Assembly: GCA_023807065.1 (NCBI GenBank)
Contig: JAJJLU010000834.1
Span: 1 to 17,186 of the forward strand
Direction of reading: 5' to 3'
Source of the DNA: Isotricha intestinalis
Lineage: Eukaryota > Ciliophora > Litostomatea > Vestibuliferida > Isotrichidae
DNA: 17,186 bases
Within the stretch, counting starts at the first letter, position 1, and each line of letters begins with the position of its first letter. The position numbers and the translations under genes are program-made. Below are positions 1 to 6,574 of this stretch, in pieces. The notes beneath the pieces are model-generated. The model was not told the DNA's origin. It did not search any database and saw only the letters and a program-made list of their open reading frames with translations.

Positions 1-26
1 CCCAATCCCCAATCCCCAATCCCCAA
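1..26. repeat. Telomere repeats, CCCCAAT type
   Basis: The window begins with a partial unit CCCAAT, then two full CCCCAAT units (7-13 and 14-20), then CCCCAA before unique sequence starts. Read on the other strand this is an ATTGGGG repeat, with the C-rich strand running 5' to 3' inward as expected at a left chromosome end. A 7-nt unit differs from the 6-nt TTGGGG of Tetrahymena and the 8-nt TTTTGGGG of spirotrichs. The tract is short, so the array is probably cut by assembly or trimming. No matching repeat appears at the right end of the window. Confidence 0.9.
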
Positions 27-134
27 AAGATAAATAATTAATTTCATTAAAAATGAATTGATTTATATCAATAAATTAATAAATTATATATACTATATGG
101 TTTTAAAGATAAATTAATTGATTACTCAAAAATA

Positions 135-212
135 TTTTTGGGGAACAGGACAACGCTAAATATTGAAAATTAATTTAGATATATTTTTTTCAAAAATTTT
201 AGGGGGGCAGGA
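135..212 (+). repeat. Pair of G-rich subtelomeric motifs
   Basis: TTTTTGGGGAACAGGA at 135-150 and TTTTAGGGGGGCAGGA at 197-212 share a T-run, a G-run and a CAGGA or ACAGGA ending, spaced 62 bp apart. Runs of four and six G are rare in this A+T-rich window. The G-runs lie on the + strand, opposite to the G-strand of the adjacent telomere. They may be degenerate repeat copies or protein-binding sites; the function is unknown. Confidence 0.45.
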
Positions 213-269
213 TTTTGAAAAATACGGAATATAATTTTCATGAAGTTCACTTCTTGATTTAGAAAAATA

Positions 270-297
270 ATATTATTCCTAATCCCGGGAATAATAT
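270..297. repeat. Short inverted repeat around CCCGGG
   Basis: The arms ATATTATTCC (270-279) and GGAATAATAT (288-297) are perfect 10-nt reverse complements separated by 8 nt (TAATCCCG), next to a CCCGGG palindrome. It could form a small hairpin or be a dyad binding site. It has no T-tract or gene end beside it that would make it a terminator, and no gene can be tied to it. Confidence 0.5.
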
Positions 298-429
298 CAT
301 TTCAATAGATGGTTTAATATGCTTATTGAATATTAAAGTAGAACACTTGAAATTAAAGCGTTCATATTTTAGAATAAATATACAAATATTATTATTAAGA
401 AACAATCCATTCAGGTTAACACCCAGAAA

Positions 430-652
430 ATGTCAAAAAAGTTAAATAGTGAAAATAATAATTATTCCCAATATAATAGTAATATTAGGTAATTATCAGA
501 TGAGCTTTGAAAGGTATAATCAGATTAGTTTTCTCCTTTTTAATCAACTTAAAATTCTCACTATTATATATTACTGGAATATATCTTCTTTTTTATCTTT
601 AGCGTCATTTTCTTTTTTAATCTTTTATTTCCTTTTAGAACAAAATATATAA
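430..652 (+). CDS. Small two-exon membrane protein candidate (65 aa)
   Basis: I do not recognise this protein. Exon 1 (430-488) begins at an ATG and encodes a polar, Asn/Ser-rich head. Exon 2 (514-652) encodes two hydrophobic stretches (residues about 24-41 and 44-61) that look like membrane segments, followed by LEQNI and a stop. They join in frame only if the 25-nt stretch 489-513 is removed as an intron. It starts GTA like the other introns here but ends AAG rather than TAG, so the splice is less certain. The stop is followed by two further TAA codons. Being the gene nearest the telomere, it could also be a decaying copy. Alternatively a single-exon ORF starts at the non-ATG codon GTG at 449, which I consider less likely. 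Confidence 0.4.
489..513 (+). other. Putative 25-nt intron in the small membrane-protein gene
   Basis: It begins GTAATT and ends GAAAG. Splicing leaves a phase-2 junction (AG|G, Arg) and restores one open frame across 430-652, while retention gives an immediate TAA. The 3' end lacks the TAG seen in the four better-supported introns, hence the modest confidence. Confidence 0.4.
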
Positions 653-661
653 TAATAAATA

Positions 662-823
662 ATGATGAAAAATAAAGATAAAGTTCAATTTATTATTGAA
701 GTAAAAGATAAAAACGATTACAAAAAAAAATTCCAAAGAGATGAAGAAAAAAAAAGTATATTAACTAAAAGAAAATATTCAAAAAAAATTCAATATATTA
801 GAAAAAAGTCTGCAAAAGCCTAG
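662..823 (+). CDS. Lysine-rich 53-aa mini-ORF
   Basis: An ATG-ATG start at 662 opens a 53-codon frame ending in TAG at 821-823. The product is strongly basic (about a third lysine) with no recognisable domain. It lies in the same frame as the preceding small gene, separated only by three tandem TAA codons and one ATA codon, so it may be the former C-terminal cytoplasmic tail of that gene. Alternatively it may be a chance open frame in A-rich DNA. The codon choice (GAA, AAA, GAT) resembles that of the real genes, but the length is too short to decide. Confidence 0.25.
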   Translation: MMKNKDKVQFIIEVKDKNDYKKKFQRDEEKKSILTKRKYSKKIQYIRKKSAKA

Positions 824-972
824 AAATTAAAAATTCCTATCTACCTAAATCTACTTATATTATTTTGATGATTTAAATTAAGATTTTTTTTTATTTAATT
901 ATTTTGAATTAAAACAAATTTTTTTGTTTATAATTTTTTTTTCATCCTTATTTCAAAGGTTTTTTAATTTAT

Positions 973-3459
973 TTATTTTTTACTTTTTTGATGTTGTTTT
1001 AATATTGTTTTAATATCACTTTCTGTTATATGGCCTTTTAATTCTTTTTTATTTTTTATATTTTTATATCTTGATAAAAAATTTAAACATTTCTCAATAT
1101 CTATTTTATCTTGATATTTATCATTTTCAACTAAGAACTCATTAAATTTTTTTTCTTCAAAAATTTTAACAAGCATATTTTCAAGAGGAGTTAACAAATC
1201 AGAAAATCCATCACATTTAAATTTAAATCCAATCATACTTAAATATTTATTCAACAAAGAAACATCTTTTTTCAAATTAATAATAAAAAAATAATTATAC
1301 TTAGAAATAATATTTTCATCAAATATAATATTTAAATAAAATTCTTGAATATAACTTAAAGCATCTTTTAAACAATTAGTAATAAAATAATTTGAAAGTG
1401 GTTGAAAATTTTCAAGATTAAAATTAATATATCTTTCAATTTCAAGAACATATTCATTACAAAAATCATTTTCTTTTTCAGGAAGATAATTATCAACAGA
1501 AAGATCTTGAATTAATTTTTCAAGAGTATTTTTAATATTTTCATAAATTTCTTGAGAATAATGTTCTAAAACTTTGTTTAATCTTTCTTCATTAAACATT
1601 TCAATAGTTGTTCTTATATTACATGTTTTTGTAACATAATCAATATAAAAATCTTTTGATTTAATTATATATGTTACATTATAATATATTCTTGCTAAGG
1701 AAATTGCATTTATTTGTTGATTTAAATCTGATAAAAATTCAAAAAAAGGAACACTTAATTGTTGAAGGAAAATTGAAACATTATTTGGTATTACTGAATC
1801 ATAATTATTATATAATGGTTTTATAAATTTAAAAAGCTCATTTATATATGTTTTATAATTCTCATTTAAATCTATTATAAATGTTGAATATGGTAATTGA
1901 ATTGGAAATTGATTTATATTTATATTATTGTCAGATAAATTAAAATTATATTGTAAAACATATTTTTCTAAATCTTCTTTATTATTTATTATTATTTTTT
2001 TACTTTCATTATGGTCTTCTAAAATTAAATCTTTTATTATCATCATATATTTATTTCTTAACAAAGTATTTAAAGTATCTACTTTTTCTTTTACATTTTC
2101 AATTATTACACTTCTTATATCAATTCCAATTTTTTCATTTATTCCTAATCTGTCGATGGTATCTAAAAATATATAAATACTTCTTGATAAATTCATAAAA
2201 TCATTTAAATTAGTAAAACTTTCAAATTCAATACTTAAATTATTTTGTAATTCCTTAACTAAGAAGCTCATAGTATTTTCAAATTTTCTTTTTGAATAAA
2301 AAATAGGATACAATTCAAAAACTGCAACTTGTAAAATTATAAAACCAATAATTTCGGAAAAAAAATTATCATAAAATAAATTTTGATTAATTTTATCTTT
2401 ATTATTTTTATGTTCAATTTTAATTAAATCTCTCATTTGACCTTGTCTAAAACTTCTAAAAAAATCTAAAAATTTAGTATCAATATCAACACTTTTATAA
2501 ATTTTATAAGTTTCATCTAAAAATTTTAAATCAATATTCGAAACCAAATAAAATATATCATATTCTAATTCTTCATTAATTTCTCCGGTTGCATTTATTG
2601 AAGATTTAACTATACTACTTTTATTGATCATAAAATTTAAATTAGATGTATTTCTTATTAATAATAAACTATCTACAATACTTTTTGTTGTTCTTAAACT
2701 TTTTTTCCCAGAACTTTTATTATTATTATCATTTATTCTAAACCCACTTTTTTCATTTTCATCAAAATTAATTTTTGTCTTTTTAAAAACTTTATTTCCA
2801 ATAATAGATTGTTGTTTATTAACATCTATTAACCATTTAGTTAATTTTTCTTGTATAATTCCTTTGATTTTTAATTTAAATTTATGAATTAAATCTTCTC
2901 CTTTTTTGTATACAATTGAAGTTACTGGAAACCTTCTTAAATATTTATTATTTGCAGTATTCATTAATTTAATACATAATTGAAATTGATGTTGTCTTAA
3001 AGCTAAGTCTGCTTTATTCATATATCCAAAAAATATATATGTTATATTTAATTTTTCTTTTTCTTTTATCATATTTTTATATTCTTCTTTTTTTTTTATT
3101 CTTTCTATATAATCTATTTTAAAGTTTTGTAAAAATTCTTGTATTGATTTTTCTAATTGATTTAATACTGCATCTGTACTCTTTATTAATGTTTTACATT
3201 CTTTTATATTATCTATACTTTCCACAAATTCAAAATATTTTGATTTTATAAATTCTTTCATTTTAATTTGATTTTGCTCTTCTATAGTAGTTATAAATTG
3301 CATAAATGGTTGTACTTTTTTTTGCTCTAATAATATTTTAAGTATGTTTATCACATTTTCTCTTCCTTCTTTAAATTCAGGAACAAAACTTTCAAAATTT
3401 GAATTTTTATTTTCAGATTGTTTTACTGATTGAAATACATTTTGATTAATATTTGACAT
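973..3459 (-). CDS. SEC15: Exocyst complex subunit SEC15 (EXOC6-like)
   Basis: SEC15 is the exocyst subunit that links Rab-GTPases on secretory vesicles to the plasma-membrane tethering complex; it acts in the cytosol and at exocytic sites. The 828-aa product is close to the usual family length. It has an N-terminal all-helical part (about 30-215), a Lys/Ser/Asn-rich linker (about 220-290) and a long helical C-terminal half. Family hallmarks include FLDFFRSFRQGQM near residue 329, matching the FxxYYRxxRxxQ-type SEC15 signature, then YDNFFSEIIGF near 363, where SEC15 proteins have a conserved (Y/F)FxxIxGF motif. A conserved LPYSTF-type segment sits ahead of the last helical bundles. An in-frame ATG 17 codons upstream (3510) would add an Ile/Lys-rich leader unlike the family, so I chose the ATG at 3457-3459. 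There are no introns and the stop is TAA. The next gene upstream lies on the same strand, 252 bp away. Confidence 0.82.
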   Translation of the reverse strand: MSNINQNVFQSVKQSENKNSNFESFVPEFKEGRENVINILKILLEQKKVQPFMQFITTIEEQNQIKMKEFIKSKYFEFVESIDNIKECKTLIKSTDAVLNQLEKSIQEFLQNFKIDYIERIKKKEEYKNMIKEKEKLNITYIFFGYMNKADLALRQHQFQLCIKLMNTANNKYLRRFPVTSIVYKKGEDLIHKFKLKIKGIIQEKLTKWLIDVNKQQSIIGNKVFKKTKINFDENEKSGFRINDNNNKSSGKKSLRTTKSIVDSLLLIRNTSNLNFMINKSSIVKSSINATGEINEELEYDIFYLVSNIDLKFLDETYKIYKSVDIDTKFLDFFRSFRQGQMRDLIKIEHKNNKDKINQNLFYDNFFSEIIGFIILQVAVFELYPIFYSKRKFENTMSFLVKELQNNLSIEFESFTNLNDFMNLSRSIYIFLDTIDRLGINEKIGIDIRSVIIENVKEKVDTLNTLLRNKYMMIIKDLILEDHNESKKIIINNKEDLEKYVLQYNFNLSDNNININQFPIQLPYSTFIIDLNENYKTYINELFKFIKPLYNNYDSVIPNNVSIFLQQLSVPFFEFLSDLNQQINAISLARIYYNVTYIIKSKDFYIDYVTKTCNIRTTIEMFNEERLNKVLEHYSQEIYENIKNTLEKLIQDLSVDNYLPEKENDFCNEYVLEIERYINFNLENFQPLSNYFITNCLKDALSYIQEFYLNIIFDENIISKYNYFFIINLKKDVSLLNKYLSMIGFKFKCDGFSDLLTPLENMLVKIFEEKKFNEFLVENDKYQDKIDIEKCLNFLSRYKNIKNKKELKGHITESDIKTILKQHQKSKK

Positions 3460-3711
3460 TAAAATTAATTTAATTATTATTATTTTTATATTTATTATTG
3501 TTATACTCAAAAATAAACAAAATAATATATTTAAAATATTAATGATCTAATTTAAATCAAACTTCATTACATAGAAAAAATAACAATAAAAATATATTAA
3601 AAATCAATACCGTAAATTTATCTAATATTAGAAAAATATAATGATTATTAGATTTTTTATAAATACATAAATAGTAATTGATTTTAATTTATAATTTAAA
3701 TTTATTATTCT

Positions 3712-4881
3712 TTAAAATGGTGAAATTAACGCATAAAGATCTTCTATTGAATCTATTTCATGATTAGTTTCATTTAATTCTTTTAAATTAACCTTTATAT
3801 TATCATCAAAAAATTCATCAAATAAATAAATTTGAATATCTTTACTCCATTTTGAAATATTATTATATTTCTTAAATATTTTAATATTTTCATTATTTGC
3901 TTTTTCTTCTGAAGTTACACCAACAGTTAAACTTATTTTATTAAATTTGATTTTTTTATCTTTTGCAAAAAGAAGAATATCTAAAGAATATATTTTTTCA
4001 GTTTTATCATTATTTTTTATTTCAATAAATACTTCAGTACATTCATTTTTCTTCAAATATGAAAAATAATTTGTTTTGATTTCTAAACCTTTAGAATTTT
4101 TAACCAAAACAAAAACAGGAAATTTAATTTTATTTCCTTTATTTTGAATAATTAATTGAATTTTTCTTTGAAAACAAAAAGGCATATAAAAATATCTCTT
4201 ATGTGAAGGAATATCTAAACGTAAATCATAAACTTTATCATCTTTTTTATTCTTATTATCAACAAAAAAAAATATATCGTTTTGAGATTGAATAAAATGG
4301 CTGTTTAAACCTTTAGTAATAACAAACATTGGGTGTTGATTTGAATGTTTAAAAAAACATTTATCACATAAAAAATAATTATCACAAATTAAACAAGTAA
4401 ACATATTTTTTCCTAATGTTTTATTACAATAATTACATAGTTCTAAATTTTCATATAATTCCCATGAATTATTTAATTCATTTAAATTATTATTATTTAT
4501 ATTTGATTTAGTTATATTATTTTGATTTTTTTGTTTTAATTGAAGTATAGAAGGAAAAATAGAAGAATTAGTAAAATCTTTTTCATTATCTTTTTCAAAT
4601 AAATATATTTGAATAATAATTGCTTCATTAGCAGTAAATTGTTTATGTTTTTCAATTATATTATTTAAATCTTCATCATTTGATATCATAATTTTTTCAT
4701 CTGGAAATTCTTGGTCTATATAATATATATATATTTCTTTTTCTTCTGGTATTTTTATCTGAAACTTATTTATTATTAAATCTTTAATATATAAATAATT
4801 TAAATTTGAATCTGAAGTTATTTTAAAAGAAAATTCTTCTTTATTATAAATAAATTTAATTGTATTATTTTCTTTTTCCAT
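3712..4881 (-). CDS. NBR1-like PB1 / ZZ zinc finger / FW-like protein
   Basis: Numbered from the chosen ATG (389 aa), residues about 7-96 form a PB1 domain, with a basic beta-1 strand (TIKFIY) and an acidic OPCA-like stretch (YIDQEFPDEK, then NDEDL). A ZZ-type zinc finger follows, with ligands Cys149, 152, 163, 166, 172, 175 and His179, 183. Residues about 228-325 resemble the FW domain of NBR1 (KIQLIIQNKGNKIKFP matches its K-x-W-x-x-x-N-x-G-x-x-x-W-P core), but every tryptophan is replaced. Near the C-terminus EDLYALI fits an Atg8-binding LIR motif (Tyr383 to Ile386). PB1-ZZ-FW-LIR is the layout of NBR1 selective-autophagy receptors, which bring ubiquitinated cargo to autophagosomes. No UBA domain is visible. 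An ATG 26 codons upstream (4959) would add a hydrophobic leader inconsistent with a cytosolic PB1 protein, so I did not use it. Confidence 0.72.
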   Translation of the reverse strand: MEKENNTIKFIYNKEEFSFKITSDSNLNYLYIKDLIINKFQIKIPEEKEIYIYYIDQEFPDEKIMISNDEDLNNIIEKHKQFTANEAIIIQIYLFEKDNEKDFTNSSIFPSILQLKQKNQNNITKSNINNNNLNELNNSWELYENLELCNYCNKTLGKNMFTCLICDNYFLCDKCFFKHSNQHPMFVITKGLNSHFIQSQNDIFFFVDNKNKKDDKVYDLRLDIPSHKRYFYMPFCFQRKIQLIIQNKGNKIKFPVFVLVKNSKGLEIKTNYFSYLKKNECTEVFIEIKNNDKTEKIYSLDILLFAKDKKIKFNKISLTVGVTSEEKANNENIKIFKKYNNISKWSKDIQIYLFDEFFDDNIKVNLKELNETNHEIDSIEDLYALISPF

Positions 4882-6574
4882 GATTGAAATAATTATAAAT
4901 ATTCGAAAAAATAATTTAAAAATAAATGTTTCAAAAAAAGAATTACAATTAACCAACATTTTAATGTCTAGAAACGTTAAATATCCAAAAAATACGTTAA
5001 TATCAAAATTTAGATTTAAAAATTTTTATAATATTTATTTTTTATTTAAATTAAGCGAATAAAAAATTATTTTAAAATTAAAAAAAAGCAAAATTTACAA
5101 TTAGAAACACTATTATGAATAGAGTAATAATCTAAGTTATGATAGAAAATATTTCTCAATACTAATTAAAGAATATAGATTATTTATCAAATGTAAAAAC
5201 TAATAAAAGAAATGTATAATATTGTTATGATCTTTTTTTAGATGATATAAATAAGATTACAGCTCATGGAGATATATTAAATTAAATTGAAATATTCTTT
5301 GGATGATTGTTTTTATTCAAGCTTTTAATGAATAAATCAGTAATAAAGTTAAGAAAGATAGTATTACATTAAATAAAAAATCCAATATAAGTGAAATTTA
5401 AGTTATTGAATTGAAAAAATTAATTTAACTAAAAAAATCTAGAATGATTTAGTAAAAATATTAATTATAAATATTAATTAATTCCTACAATTAATATACT
5501 ATTTTAAATAATTATACTTTTAATTAAGCTGAATATAAAGGGATTTAAAATATTATTAATGAATAATAATCTAATAAGTAATATATTTTTCCTAAAAATA
5601 AATAAAATAAATGAATGATTTTAATTTATTAAAAAATACAATTCGTTTTTCAAATTAATTCTACTTTAACTATGTCAAATGATAAAATAAATCTTTTTTT
5701 AAAGATAAATACAAATGAAATCATGATGATATTTATTCAGATTTTATGATAAATTAAATGGATAAATGGATTAAATTAGCAAAGTTATTATAAATAAAAA
5801 TATTAAATAATTCTGTATCAGCATCAAAAACAGAAAATTTATGTAGATTAAAAGAAATAGAAAATTGTATAAATGAATTAAAACAAAAATAAATAAAACA
5901 AATTCAAATTTATACACTAGAATATATTAAAAATTTTGATTATAAAACTATAAATTTATCAGAAATAAAACAATTAATAAATAATAACGTGGAATAAAAG
6001 AATTAATATCATCTTAAAATCAAAATTTAATAAAAAAGTGCAGATAAAATCTAATATATTAGATTGAAAATCAAATATAAATAATTTTATTAATAGAGAA
6101 TTAAAAAAAGGATAAATATCATATTCATTAAAGAAATTTAGTGGAAAATGAGTTTGGTTATTTTTAGAAAAATAATAAATTGGATTTCTTTGGAAAATTC
6201 AAAAAATAAATACATCACTTGAAATTATGAATTTTCTTAAATTAATTGAAAAAGAATTCATTTAATTTCTTTATCTTTTTTTCAAAAGAAAAACCTGAAA
6301 TTTAAAAGTTAATAATGAGATATAATATTAATCAAATAAATTATAATCTTTTTTTAATAAAGACAATAATATAAAATAAAATAGAAGAAAAAAGATGGGA
6401 ATTATATTATTAAAGGTTAATGTTATAAATTGAGAATATTAAATAGCTTTAAATTTAAGAAAAAATAAAAATTTGTTGGTGATTTTTTTGTGTAATATTT
6501 TCAATTTTTTTTAATTAAAAAAAATTATTAAACTAAAATATATTTATACATTTATATAATTACAATTGTAATTT
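4882..6574. other. Long stop-riddled spacer with a possible gene relic
   Basis: This 1.7-kb stretch contains the upstream region of the PB1/ZZ gene and the downstream region of the coiled-coil gene, both on the minus strand. No long standard-code frame exists on either strand. Much of the + strand is richer in A than T, as the coding strands of real genes here are. Only about 5758-5994 looks coding-like: one frame has GAA/TCA/ACA-rich codons with few interruptions. In the rest, in-frame stops are about as frequent as random A+T-rich DNA should give. I see no repeat array, RNA gene or mobile element. Confidence 0.55.
5758..5997 (+). pseudogene. Possible relic exon in the spacer
   Basis: From an ATG at 5758 one frame reads through 80 codons with only three stops, TAA at 5791, 5890 and 5995. 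The blocks between them (5794-5889 and 5893-5994) have the Glu/Lys/Asn/Ser/Thr-rich, gene-like composition of the neighbouring proteins. This is fewer stops than expected at this base composition, but the stretch is short and was picked by inspection. I do not recognise the peptide. It could be a decayed gene, an unrecognised exon, or chance. Confidence 0.25.

Larger units (their letters stand above)
27..429. other. Subtelomeric spacer without a convincing gene
   Basis: About 400 bases of very A+T-rich DNA lie between the telomere repeats and the first plausible start codon. All six frames contain frequent stops. The only structures that stand out are two similar G-rich motifs at 135-150 and 197-212 and a short inverted repeat at 270-297, listed separately. 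I see no tRNA-like or protein-like signal. Confidence 0.6.

Noticed and set aside
242..253. GAAGT/ACTTC mini hairpin
   Set aside because: Five-base arms with a two-base loop are too short to separate from chance.
3460..3510. N-terminal extension of SEC15 from the upstream ATG
   Set aside because: It would add an Ile/Lys-rich leader that could look like a signal anchor, but exocyst subunits are cytosolic and the following ATG starts a normal polar N-terminus.
4882..4959. 26-residue hydrophobic leader on the PB1/ZZ protein
   Set aside because: A signal peptide on a PB1/ZZ protein makes no sense. The second ATG directly precedes the PB1 beta-1 strand.
4880..5062. 60-codon plus-strand frame upstream of the PB1/ZZ gene
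   Set aside because: It overlaps the start of that gene in antisense, has no domain, and has the composition of A+T-rich spacer.
5139..6480. The spacer read as one long protein if TAA/TAG mean Gln and TGA means Trp
   Set aside because: With all three stops recoded, every frame is open, so openness proves nothing. In one stretch I counted (about 6000-6480) the reading needs roughly 12% Gln, versus a few percent in the intact genes, and the stop counts match random A+T-rich DNA. All intact genes here use the standard code.
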